From NCBI GenBank assembly GCA_018644745.1, contig JABGPX010000284.1, positions 1 through 5,900 on the forward strand: DNA of 5,900 nt, read 5' to 3'. Both the position numbers and the translations under genes were made by a program. Position 1 is the stretch's first letter; each line of letters opens with the position of its first letter. Positions 1 through 5,900 of the stretch are shown here, piece by piece. The notes under the pieces were generated by a model. The model was given only the letters and a program-made list of their open reading frames with translations, was not told the origin of the DNA and did no database searches. The stretch is from Spirochaetales bacterium (GTDB lineage Bacteria; Spirochaetota; Spirochaetia; ARS1246).

Positions 1-833
1 TGCAGATAACTCGAATCCCAGGGTGAATACTTGAATTGGTCTATAGAGGTGATGTCCGAAATGACACGTGTACCGCGCCGGTATAGACCAATTTTATTTT
101 CCGTAGATGGTTCTTCCAAATATATTTCGCTGTAGATCTCCCCAAAAGGATTTTTTAGCGCCGGGAGATCGTGCAGGAGCTTTCCTGTGAATCTCCTCGG
201 TTCTACTGTGAGTTCTTTCCTGGCGGTCCTGTCAAATATCTTTATCTCAACGCCGCTTTGGCTGATTCTATCGCGCAGTTCAGATGATAAATAATACTGT
301 ATCTTTTCTCCTGTAAGCTGCCTTATACCCGGTAGAAGCGGTTGGATGTGGAGATGAGTGCCTTTGGTATCAATGAGCGATCTCACGGGCGTAATATTGT
401 ACCCCGGGTTATTTTTAACGAGCGTCATTTTCTGTGTGGCGCCGTTCTCCGGTGTTGATGTAAGAGTGAGGGCTCCTCCAACCGTCCAGAAGCTCAAAAG
501 GCCTATCCCGAATTCTCCCTGGATACCTTCGGCACCCCTTTGCTTCAGTTTTCGTTTTATTGAATCGCCGATATGCGTGGCCACATACCGGAAGTCTTCT
601 ATTCCATCGCCGTCGTCAACCACTTTCAGGTAGTATTCGCCTTTTTTTTTCCCGCGGATAATGGTGATATGGCGCGCTTTCGCGTCAATGCTATTCTCCA
701 CGAACTCGGCGATGGCCTTGAGAGGGTTGTTCTGGGAGAGGGCGATAATCGTAATTGCATTCCATGTGTCGCCAATTTTCAACGAACCGGATCGGTTGGG
801 ATCTCTTTTTGGCTTATTGGTCTTTGAGGGCAT
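1..833 (-). CDS. GHKL-superfamily ATPase (MutL/Hsp90-type ATP-binding domain), C-terminus outside the window
   Basis: The minus-strand frame from the ATG at 833 gives 277 residues with no stop and continues past the left edge. The ATP-binding (Bergerat) fold is clear. The N box EFVENSIDA has Glu43 as the probable catalytic base and Asn47 as the Mg-binding residue. The G1 box DDGDGI is at residues 73-78. THIGDSIK follows at 86-93, and the lid glycine motif GEFGIGLLSF is at 106-115. This order and spacing match MutL, MORC and Hsp90 rather than sensor kinases: there is no histidine phosphoacceptor domain and the N box is the MutL form. GTHLHI (about 158-163) fits the late strand of the fold. The segment after it, with LYRRGTRV and DSSYL near the edge, resembles the transducer region of stand-alone bacterial GHKL ATPases. 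Such proteins use ATP-driven dimer closure to act on other molecules; the substrate here is unknown. No Shine-Dalgarno sequence is visible before 833. An alternative in-frame ATG at 848 adds five residues and is no better supported. Family call firm, function open. Confidence 0.9.
   Translation of the reverse strand, partial: MPSKTNKPKRDPNRSGSLKIGDTWNAITIIALSQNNPLKAIAEFVENSIDAKARHITIIRGKKKGEYYLKVVDDGDGIEDFRYVATHIGDSIKRKLKQRGAEGIQGEFGIGLLSFWTVGGALTLTSTPENGATQKMTLVKNNPGYNITPVRSLIDTKGTHLHIQPLLPGIRQLTGEKIQYYLSSELRDRISQSGVEIKIFDRTARKELTVEPRRFTGKLLHDLPALKNPFGEIYSEIYLEEPSTENKIGLYRRGTRVISDITSIDQFKYSPWDSSYL
34..93. repeat. Perfect 12-bp inverted repeat within the ATPase gene
   Basis: AATTGGTCTATA at 34-45 is the exact reverse complement of TATAGACCAATT at 82-93, leaving a 36-base interval. 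Both arms are coding, reading roughly IDQF and KIGLY on the minus strand. No T tract or other terminator element accompanies it. The flanking bases do not extend the match. It could form a hairpin in RNA, or be a protein-binding or recombination site, or be chance. Confidence 0.5.
642..650 (-). repeat. Nine-base A tract (minus strand) inside the ATPase gene
   Basis: Nine consecutive T on the plus strand, A on the coding strand, encode part of a Gly-Lys-Lys-Lys-Gly loop (residues 61-65) between the N box and the G1 box. A one-base change here would destroy the ATPase before its G1 box, so the tract is a possible slippage site. In this window the frame is intact across it. Confidence 0.5.
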
Positions 834-878
834 GTTTTGAGAATACATGAAAAAATGATCTGAGTCATCGGGCCGCGG

Positions 879-1053
879 ATAGCTCGCCTCCGTCCATTCA
901 TTCCAACTATTTATAAGCAATAACGGCAGTTGATTTGGATGGCCGTCAATATGGTGTTAGAGATGTGAAGCCAAATCGAGTGGGCTCCCTTATAAAATCG
1001 GGGTTTTTTGTATGTGCTGCAGGTAAAAGCAGCGGTAAATAGAAATGCCCATC
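879..1053 (-). pseudogene. Remnant of a GH99-like/WbsX-type glycan-active protein C-terminus, frameshifted
   Basis: The minus strand upstream of the ATPase gene reads HIDGHPNQLPLLLINSWNEW followed by TEASYPRPD, from about 953 down to 870. Proteins of the GH99-like/WbsX group end with a hydrophobic strand followed by INAWNEWTEGSYLEPD, and this is a near match; the family's Gly is Ala here. The frame is closed by a stop at 957-959. A second minus-strand frame (about 1044 to 949) reads FYLPLLLP and then KNPDFIREPTRFGF. This resembles the segment of the same family just before the final helix, where a proline-rich strand leads into a TPE-RFG motif. Joining the two requires a frameshift near 950-960. 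No start codon, ribosome site or upstream catalytic domain was found, so this is decayed debris rather than a functional gene. The WNEW part is fairly convincing by eye; the upstream part is weaker. It runs in frame into the ATPase start without a stop, so an N-terminal extension of that gene is the main alternative. Confidence 0.5.
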
Positions 1054-1137
1054 AGTTCTGCGTATTGAATTTAGATTCTACACGATTCGGGCCATTACCT
1101 ACATTTTTTGATCAATATGTCCGATATTCGTAGTGGA

Positions 1138-1180
1138 AACGTGTCACATTAGCGTTTCAGTGACGTTTTAGCAGGATAAT
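1138..1180 (+). promoter_or_regulatory. Candidate operator/promoter region of the large gene
   Basis: AACG-TG-TCAC (1138-1147) pairs with GTGACGTT (1160-1167) as an eight-base inverted repeat with a two-base bulge and a 12-base centre. Overlapping it, CGTTTCAG (1153-1160) and CGTTTTAG (1164-1171) form a direct repeat with an 11-base period, about one helical turn. GATAAT follows at 1175-1180. The arrangement resembles a regulator site beside a -10 box, but each element alone is within reach of chance. Confidence 0.25.
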
Positions 1181-1280
1181 ACGCTAACTTTGGGTTAAGT
1201 TTGTATGGTTTGCCTAACAGTTTTTCTAATATTTCTGATAGGCGAGAAGAGGCCATTGTTGCCGGAAATAGGTTTGAAGA

Positions 1281-1294
1281 GAGGAACTACAGGA
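1281..1294 (+). promoter_or_regulatory. Ribosome binding site deciding the start at 1295
   Basis: GAGGA at 1281-1285 lies nine bases before the ATG at 1295, a workable Shine-Dalgarno spacing. The upstream in-frame ATG at 1205 has no comparable purine-rich sequence. The signal peptide is also correctly placed only when translation begins at 1295. Confidence 0.6.
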
Positions 1295-1417
1295 ATGAAG
1301 CGGCGTAAATATATAGACACCGAGAAAATCGCGCGGAAGACAACGCGAGTAACACTACTATCTATCCTTGCCGCGGCAATGTTGCTTATTTTCCCAATTT
1401 CACTCGTTCCAGCCCAG
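1295..1417 (+). other. Sec-type signal peptide of the large protein
   Basis: A long basic N region (MKRRK, then KIARKTTR) precedes a hydrophobic core at about residues 19-37 (VTLLSILAAAMLLIFPISLV). A VPA-Q-D stretch at 38-42 gives a likely signal peptidase I site after Ala40 or Gln41. There is no lipobox cysteine, so the protein is not a lipoprotein. It is exported to the periplasm or beyond. Confidence 0.8.
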
Positions 1418-4400
1418 GACGCAGCCACTACTGAGGATTCGAGTACCCAGTCGACCGATGCCGCCGAGTCGACAGGCGATACGGAGGTTGCTGCTGTCCC
1501 CGAGCAGGAGATTCCGGCAGAACCGGTGAATGAAAAAAAACCGAGAATTGACGCGTTTCGTCCTGTCGTTGGGCTGGAAAACTGGCGATATGACTATGAC
1601 ATTTCTGAATACGATAAAGGTAAATATAACCTCATAATAAAGGGTACGGATAAGGCGGGCAATTTCTTTGAAGAAGGTCCCTACAATATCTTTGTCGATC
1701 CGGATTCCGATCTCTCTATCGTTAATATCTCTAATCCTTCACCGGACATGAGAGTTACCGGCAATCTAAATATTGTCGGTACCTGTGTGGACGACGACGG
1801 TGTAAGCAGGGTGGAAGTGAAAATTGGCGATGAAGAATATGCCGTCGCCGAAGGATCAGATTTCTGGTCGTATTTTCTCGATACCAAGTCGATGCTTGAT
1901 GGTTACTATACAATTATCGCGCGTGGCATAGATATTAACGGAAAACCCGGGATCGAGCATGAAGTATCATTCAATCTGGACAGATTTAAACCGAAGTTCG
2001 CATTTACCTCCCATGAAAACGGGGCTCTTGTAAACGGTAAGTTTACTCTAAGCGGTACCGTTGCTGATAGAAATGGAATTAGTAATGTCCAGTTCAGCAG
2101 AGATGGAGGGGAAACATACGAAGAACTCAAATATAAAGGCCCAAAAGATGGCCTTGAAGTTACCTTCGATGTAAAAATTGACACCCTCGAGCTTGTCGAT
2201 GGCGCTCAAGTATATTGGTTTAGAGCTACCGACAATACTGGATCCGAAGAACAGGCGGCGTTTCTCTTCTTCGTAGACAATAAAGAGCCGGTACTTACGA
2301 TTCTTTATCCAACCGAAGACGGGCAAGAGAACGGTGCATTTACCGTGGCCGGAAAAGTCGAAGATGAAATCGGCGTTCAATCACTTACATGGCAGATCGG
2401 AAAAGCTGAGCCGGTCGACATTCCTCTTTCTCCGGGAGACCCGTACTGGACACAAAACTTCGACTATCTGGGACAAGATGAAACAGATATTACCTTTGTT
2501 CTGACAGACCTAACCGGAAACTTTTCGACCGTGCCGCTCAATCTCGCTCTAGATACAGAGGGCGATCTACCCATATTAACATTAAGCTATCCCGATCTCC
2601 TGGCCCAACCTCTTCGGGTAAAAGAGGATAGACTAAGCGGTTATCTTCAGGATGATGACGGAGTCCAAGGAATCGTATATTCCTTCGATGGAGGAGATGA
2701 AATATCAGTTGCGACCGGGCAGGCATTCGATATCGCCGTGGAACCGCTCACATCCGGAACCCATGAATTGAGTATACAAGGCATTGACATCAACGGAACT
2801 AAAGGCAATCCAATTGTCTTCGAATTCGAGCGGAGCCTTGAACCGCCAAAAATACTGTTCCAGGATTTAACCGATGCTCTCGGTATAGAACGATCTTTTA
2901 CTCCCGGCGCCGAAGTTGTTCCTATGCCGGGAATGTTTTTACACGGGCACATTTTGTTTAAGAATCCGCCAAAATCGGTAAGTTATTCTTTTAACGGAGG
3001 AGAATCCAGCCTGGCGGCTCCATATAAAGCTCAGGGTGAAGGAAACTTTACTATCTCACTTCCCATTCCGGAAGCGACCATACCCTATGGTTTTGTTGAT
3101 TTCACCGTCCAGGCAATAGATGCATATGACCAGGTGAGTACCTACGCGTCATACATATTCGTAAGAAATTTATCGCGTATTCAAGCGGACCACGGCATCA
3201 CCTTTCTTGACTCCAGAATCGGTGCAGGCGGAGACGTGATCATCGAACGAGGCGATGTGCTCAAAGGAAACTATATTGGATATCCGATTGATAGTATCGT
3301 TATTGATCCGCCATCTGATATCATTGATGTCCGCGCGGATAATGGTCAGCTTGAAATTCGAGCATTAAGTGAAGGGAAAACTGAAAGGACATATATCCAG
3401 GTAACAAGCGATCGAGGGACCGTATTCCGCTCGAAGCCATATGTATTCATTATCGATTCGACACCGCCTGCAATCATCCTAGATCAGCAGGCAAAGAGCG
3501 ACAGGTACTCAGGATCATTCCAGCTCAGCGGGAAGATTACTGATGCCATTGGACCAACCGAAAGCTGGTTCGAGTTCAACGGCGAAACTACGCCGCTTTC
3601 ACTGTCAGACGATGGCTCCTTTAGCGCGCGTTTATCCCTTCGGGACCTCACGGAAACAGGATTCTCAGTAGCGGTCGGAGGCCGAGACTCGGTAGGAAAT
3701 GAGGTTCGAGAATACCTAATAATTAATAACACGCCGAGGTATGTGGCAGATCCGGAATCTAACAAAGCGCCAGTGCCGACAGCATCTGTAGTATTTCCGG
3801 TGAGCGGCGCTGTGCTCTCAAAGCAAGACATGGTGAACGACAAGCTCTACGTAGGCGGAGTTGTAACCGGTGTACCGAAAGTTGATTCGATTCTCTTCTC
3901 ATTGGACAAAGGCGATGAACGAACTATGTCCGGCAACGAAACATTCGAGCTGGAGCTCGCGGAGCTTGCTCCCGGACAGCATTCAATCGCTTTCCGCGCC
4001 ACCGCGGGGACAGGAGAATCCAGCACCACTGGAAAAACAAGCACCATCACTTTTACGATAACCAAATCAGAATTAGAACTATCCGTCGATCAAGTCGTTG
4101 TTCCTGCGGAAAATACCCGTGTTTACGATTTCCAGCCCGGGATGGTAATAGAGTCTCTTGAAAAAACCGCGATAGCCGGACTCACAAGCGGCAGTGCGTC
4201 GATCAGCAGCGGAACATATAGGTTTGATGATTCGGAGCCGGTGACGCTGCGTACAACCGAGGCAGAAGGGGGAGGACGGAGTATCTCAATCACCCTACCC
4301 GCTCAGATAGAGCTTGGGTATCATGAAATTGAGATTTCTATTACCAGCGAATATGATAAAATAACAACCTACAAATCATTCTTCTATATTGTCGAACCGG

Positions 4401-5900
4401 TCGGCGATCGGAAAATATATGAGACCGAAGGTATTTTTCTTGCGGATAGCCGTTTTACACATGCCGGCAACGCGGCGAGTGGTCCGATAGTAGTTTCCCG
4501 GGGTGAAAGTATAAATGCCTTATTCAATGGCAGAACCATTGAACAAATCGCCCTGAATCAGGAAACCGATCTCTTTTCCATTATAAACACCGGAAAAGAA
4601 CTTACTTTACGAGCGGAACAAGATGGATATATAGAAGGATTAGGCATCACACTCACCACAATCGACGGCGATGTTTTCACCGCCGGGCCTTTTGATGTAC
4701 GTGTCGATGGACAGGCTCCGGTAATCTCCCTAGTCGAAGATTACACCGGCAGATGGGTTCAGAATTCTATAGTTTTGAAAGGCAGTGTGTCCGATAACGT
4801 ACGAATATCAAGCATCGAGCTTGCCGTCGGAACTGACATTTTTCAGCCGATTCTACTTCCTGCTGATGAAGAATCGATCTCGATGCAAGGAGAACTCAGT
4901 TTCGAAGTTCCCCTTGAGAATATTCCCGATGGCGATCTGCTCATTCAAGTCCTTGCCGCGGACGAGGCCGGAAACACAACTATCGAAAGAATATATTTGA
5001 GAAAAGACGCTACGCCCCCCGCCGCGGTACAAATCACCCCATTAGATTCCGATACCGTGAACGGATATATCACGATTGCCGGAAGAGCGAACGATGCAGG
5101 GGTAATATCAAGTGTAGAATTTTCTACTGACGGCGAAGACTACATCACCGCGGATGGGCTTAAGGTATTCTGCGGCAAAATTGATCTGACGCTCTTCGAA
5201 GAGATACCTGAAAGCATGCAGTTCCGAGTTACCGATGCCGCAGGAAATGTAGGACTATTTAAGCCGATTCTCGATCTCGATCTTGAATCGGACAAGCCTG
5301 TTGTCCAGATACAGCTGCCGGGTAATGACGCATTAATACGAACCTTCTTCACAGTCTCCGGTATGGCTTTTGATGACGATGGGATTCAAACTATCTATTA
5401 CAGGATTGACGACGGAGAGTTCATCCCTATAGAAGGAGCAAACAACTTCGAAATCGATCTCTCGCTTGACCAGGTACTGGATAACGAGCATTCGATTGAC
5501 GTCAAGGCCGAGGACTTGGGCGGCGTTATGAGCGAGATTGAAACGATGACTTTCCGTGTTTCCAAAGCCGAGCCGGTTTCATTGCTTACATCCCCGTCTA
5601 TCGAAGAGACGGTGAAAGGCAGGATCGTGATCGAAGGTAGGTCGACGGATAAAAACGATATCAATGAAGTATTGATATCCTTTGACAACGGCAACACCTT
5701 TAATCGCTCAGAAGGCCTTGATGAGTGGATATATGCTCTCGACACGCGAACGCTGCTAGACGGAACCTATTCAATACTCATAAGAGCGGCAGACAATTAC
5801 GGCGTGGCTGGATTGTACACAACTCTTATAAATGTCGATAACACTCCTCCGCTCATCGAGCTGACAACGCCGAATGACGGTCAGGAGGTGGCAGACACTC
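1295..5900 (+). CDS. Giant exported multi-Ig-like repeat protein, C-terminus outside the window
   Basis: The frame is open for 1535 residues and continues past the right edge. Residues 1-41 are a signal peptide and about 42-83 a Thr/Ser/Ala/Glu/Pro-rich linker. A half Ig module follows (about 84-136), then modules at about 138-229, 231-328, 330-420, 424-513, 517-624, 634-720 (atypical), 723-812, 827-922, 926-1035, 1043-1138 (atypical), 1140-1236, 1239-1328, 1334-1422, 1427-1515 and 1518 onward. Typical modules open with a hydrophobic strand after a proline (TPPAIIL, APVISLV, TPPLIEL), then a GxV-D-DDDGV turn, a strand ending in FSxDGGE, and a closing DGxYxIxxRAxDxxGN segment. This is the pattern of bacterial Ig-like domains such as the Big_7 type. 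Only two cysteines were seen (164 and 1293), as usual for exported bacterial Ig proteins. No enzyme domain, cohesin, dockerin or anchor appears in the part visible. Likely role: surface or periplasmic adhesion or scaffolding (inferred). No terminator, partner gene or operon mate is visible. Confidence 0.93.
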   Translation, partial: MKRRKYIDTEKIARKTTRVTLLSILAAAMLLIFPISLVPAQDAATTEDSSTQSTDAAESTGDTEVAAVPEQEIPAEPVNEKKPRIDAFRPVVGLENWRYDYDISEYDKGKYNLIIKGTDKAGNFFEEGPYNIFVDPDSDLSIVNISNPSPDMRVTGNLNIVGTCVDDDGVSRVEVKIGDEEYAVAEGSDFWSYFLDTKSMLDGYYTIIARGIDINGKPGIEHEVSFNLDRFKPKFAFTSHENGALVNGKFTLSGTVADRNGISNVQFSRDGGETYEELKYKGPKDGLEVTFDVKIDTLELVDGAQVYWFRATDNTGSEEQAAFLFFVDNKEPVLTILYPTEDGQENGAFTVAGKVEDEIGVQSLTWQIGKAEPVDIPLSPGDPYWTQNFDYLGQDETDITFVLTDLTGNFSTVPLNLALDTEGDLPILTLSYPDLLAQPLRVKEDRLSGYLQDDDGVQGIVYSFDGGDEISVATGQAFDIAVEPLTSGTHELSIQGIDINGTKGNPIVFEFERSLEPPKILFQDLTDALGIERSFTPGAEVVPMPGMFLHGHILFKNPPKSVSYSFNGGESSLAAPYKAQGEGNFTISLPIPEATIPYGFVDFTVQAIDAYDQVSTYASYIFVRNLSRIQADHGITFLDSRIGAGGDVIIERGDVLKGNYIGYPIDSIVIDPPSDIIDVRADNGQLEIRALSEGKTERTYIQVTSDRGTVFRSKPYVFIIDSTPPAIILDQQAKSDRYSGSFQLSGKITDAIGPTESWFEFNGETTPLSLSDDGSFSARLSLRDLTETGFSVAVGGRDSVGNEVREYLIINNTPRYVADPESNKAPVPTASVVFPVSGAVLSKQDMVNDKLYVGGVVTGVPKVDSILFSLDKGDERTMSGNETFELELAELAPGQHSIAFRATAGTGESSTTGKTSTITFTITKSELELSVDQVVVPAENTRVYDFQPGMVIESLEKTAIAGLTSGSASISSGTYRFDDSEPVTLRTTEAEGGGRSISITLPAQIELGYHEIEISITSEYDKITTYKSFFYIVEPVGDRKIYETEGIFLADSRFTHAGNAASGPIVVSRGESINALFNGRTIEQIALNQETDLFSIINTGKELTLRAEQDGYIEGLGITLTTIDGDVFTAGPFDVRVDGQAPVISLVEDYTGRWVQNSIVLKGSVSDNVRISSIELAVGTDIFQPILLPADEESISMQGELSFEVPLENIPDGDLLIQVLAADEAGNTTIERIYLRKDATPPAAVQITPLDSDTVNGYITIAGRANDAGVISSVEFSTDGEDYITADGLKVFCGKIDLTLFEEIPESMQFRVTDAAGNVGLFKPILDLDLESDKPVVQIQLPGNDALIRTFFTVSGMAFDDDGIQTIYYRIDDGEFIPIEGANNFEIDLSLDQVLDNEHSIDVKAEDLGGVMSEIETMTFRVSKAEPVSLLTSPSIEETVKGRIVIEGRSTDKNDINEVLISFDNGNTFNRSEGLDEWIYALDTRTLLDGTYSILIRAADNYGVAGLYTTLINVDNTPPLIELTTPNDGQEVADT
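1418..1543 (+). other. Low-complexity acidic linker, with an A8 tract
   Basis: Residues about 42-83 are rich in Thr, Ser, Ala, Glu, Asp and Pro and have no hydrophobic core, so this is a flexible spacer between the signal peptide and the first module. Eight consecutive A at 1533-1540 encode Glu-Lys-Lys near its end, a possible slippage site. The frame is intact here. Confidence 0.6.
1544..1702 (+). other. Lone C-terminal half of an Ig-like module
   Basis: Residues about 84-136 contain only the closing part of the repeat: a WRYDYDI strand, then KGKYNLIIKGTDKAGN and a final strand ending IFVD, equivalent to the last 50 residues of the complete modules. The opening strands and the DDDG turn are absent, and the preceding sequence is linker. 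This suggests a 5' truncation of the array or a short capping unit. Confidence 0.55.
1706..2554 (+). repeat. Three consecutive typical Ig-like modules (1-3)
   Basis: Residues about 138-229, 231-328 and 330-420. Each has the early turn (VDDDGVSRVEV, ADRNGISNVQF, EDEIGVQSLTW) and a late closing segment (LDGYYTIIARGIDINGKPG, VDGAQVYWFRATDNTGS, ITFVLTDLTGNFS). Module 1 is most like module 4: both contain GIDING in the closing segment, which suggests a block duplication rather than simple adjacent copying. The third module lacks the usual DGG strand ending. Confidence 0.75.
2564..3730 (+). repeat. Super-repeat block A (four modules)
   Basis: Residues about 424-812 form four modules that recur in the same order in the next block. 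Landmarks are YSFDGGDE (462-469), FTPG (535-538), YSFNGGE (564-570), YDQVSTYASYIFV (611-623), FLDSR (637-641) and DSTPPAI (721-727). Each has a counterpart 406-417 residues later. The third module (634-720) is atypical and the fourth is a typical Ig module ending near NNTP. The match is at protein level; the DNA copies are well diverged. Confidence 0.6.
3194..3454 (+). other. Atypical module of block A
   Basis: Residues about 634-720 lack the DDDG turn, the FSxDGG strand and the closing DGxYxIxxRA segment. Instead they read FLDSR, a Gly-rich turn, VIIERGD, alternating hydrophobic strands (IDSIVIDP, IIDVRADNGQLEIRAL) and a closing YVFIID. It is probably all beta. I do not recognise a family. 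Its pair is at residues 1043-1138. Confidence 0.5.
3770..5002 (+). repeat. Super-repeat block B (four modules)
   Basis: Residues about 826-1236 match block A module for module. Counterparts are FSLDKGDE (868-875), FQPG (946-949), YRFDDSE (975-981), YDKITTYKSFFYIV (1020-1033), FLADSR (1048-1053) and DGQAPVI (1138-1144). The spacing stays nearly constant with small indels, so the block was copied as a unit and then diverged. It is followed by typical modules again. Confidence 0.6.
4421..4708 (+). other. Atypical module of block B
   Basis: Residues about 1043-1138 parallel those at 634-720: FLADSR, a Gly/Ala-rich turn, IVVSRGE, strands TIEQIALN and FSIINTGKELTLRAEQDG, and a closing FDVRVD just before the next module. 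They lack typical Ig landmarks. The shared order FL-DSR, RG-D/E, L-IRA/LRA, closing D-before-P suggests one duplicated domain type of unknown family. Confidence 0.5.
5009..5900 (+). repeat. Typical Ig-like modules 12-15, the last incomplete
   Basis: Residues about 1239-1328, 1334-1422, 1427-1515 and 1518 to the edge. They carry clear landmarks: VEFSTDGEDY, FDDDGIQTIYYRIDDGEF, ISFDNGNTF, and LLDGTYSILIRAADNYG, with TPP junctions at 1240 and 1518. The array is still running at the edge, so total module number and any C-terminal anchor are unknown. Confidence 0.75.

Larger units (their letters stand above)
1054..1294. other. Non-coding leader upstream of the large Ig-repeat gene
   Basis: No credible gene was found on either strand. 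It contains an imperfect palindrome and a phased direct repeat at 1138-1171, and a GATAAT hexamer at 1175-1180 that could be a -10 element, although no good -35 lies 16-18 bases before it. An in-frame ATG at 1205 could extend the large protein but lacks a ribosome site and would put about 30 extra residues before the signal peptide. The promoter for 1295 is presumably here, but I cannot place it firmly. Confidence 0.4.

Noticed and set aside
358..827. Plus-strand open frames at 358-633 and 573-827
   Set aside because: They overlap antisense to the ATPase motifs, which are unambiguous on the minus strand. No family resemblance was seen.
974..1010. Possible Rho-independent terminator ending in the T run at about 1003-1009
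   Set aside because: Only a three- to four-pair CCC/GGG stem with a long loop can be drawn before the T run, and no functional plus-strand gene ends here.
1016..1033. Small hairpin GCTGC-aggtaaaa-GCAGC
   Set aside because: A five-base stem with no T tract, within the probable pseudogene. Too short to support a function.
1205..1294. In-frame upstream ATG at 1205 as the start of the large gene
   Set aside because: There is no ribosome site before it, and it would bury the signal peptide behind about 30 unneeded residues. The ATG at 1295 has GAGGA at a good distance.
5398..5745. Minus-strand open frame of 115 codons, and similar ones at 3484-3843, 2048-2380 and 1906-2184
   Set aside because: They lie wholly opposite the continuous Ig-repeat frame, have Ser/Pro/Leu-rich compositions typical of antisense shadows, and show no recognisable domain or ribosome site.
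1295..5900. CRISPR array, tRNA, rRNA, insertion sequence or tandem DNA repeats
   Set aside because: No regularly spaced identical repeats, cloverleaf-like stems or transposase motifs were seen. The repetition is at protein level only.

Overview
The window holds two divergently oriented genes, both cut by the window edges, separated by about 460 bases that include what looks like the decayed tail of a third gene. Base composition is moderate, codon use is mixed and the large gene has a typical Sec-type signal peptide, so the source is a bacterium. A giant Ig-repeat exported protein beside a lone GHKL ATPase and a glycosidase remnant would fit an environmental spirochaete or a similar Gram-negative lineage. 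That is a weak inference, because no marker gene is present.

Layout. Positions 1-833, minus strand: the first 277 residues of a MutL/Hsp90-type GHKL ATPase with a complete ATP-binding site; its C-terminus lies beyond the left edge. Positions about 879-1053, minus strand: degraded coding sequence that reads, in two frames, like the end of a GH99-like/WbsX glycan-active protein, with a clear NSWNEWTE signature. It sits immediately upstream of, and partly in frame with, the ATPase gene. Positions 1054-1294: non-coding sequence, presumably the promoter region of the large gene, with an imperfect palindrome and a helically phased direct repeat. Positions 1295-5900, plus strand: one uninterrupted reading frame of at least 1535 residues that runs off the right edge. 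I translated it throughout and found no stop. The many short open frames on the opposite strand and in other frames of this region are shadows.

The large protein has a signal peptide, a low-complexity acidic linker, a lone half Ig module, and then about fifteen beta-sandwich modules of roughly 90-110 residues. It is not a simple tandem array. Four successive modules (residues about 424-812) are repeated as a diverged block (about 826-1236), and each block contains one module that lacks the usual Ig signature. This nested duplication is the most interesting feature of the window. The protein is probably an exported surface or periplasmic adhesin or structural protein, but its ligand cannot be read from the sequence. 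Nothing indicates that the two main genes work together; they diverge and share no operon.
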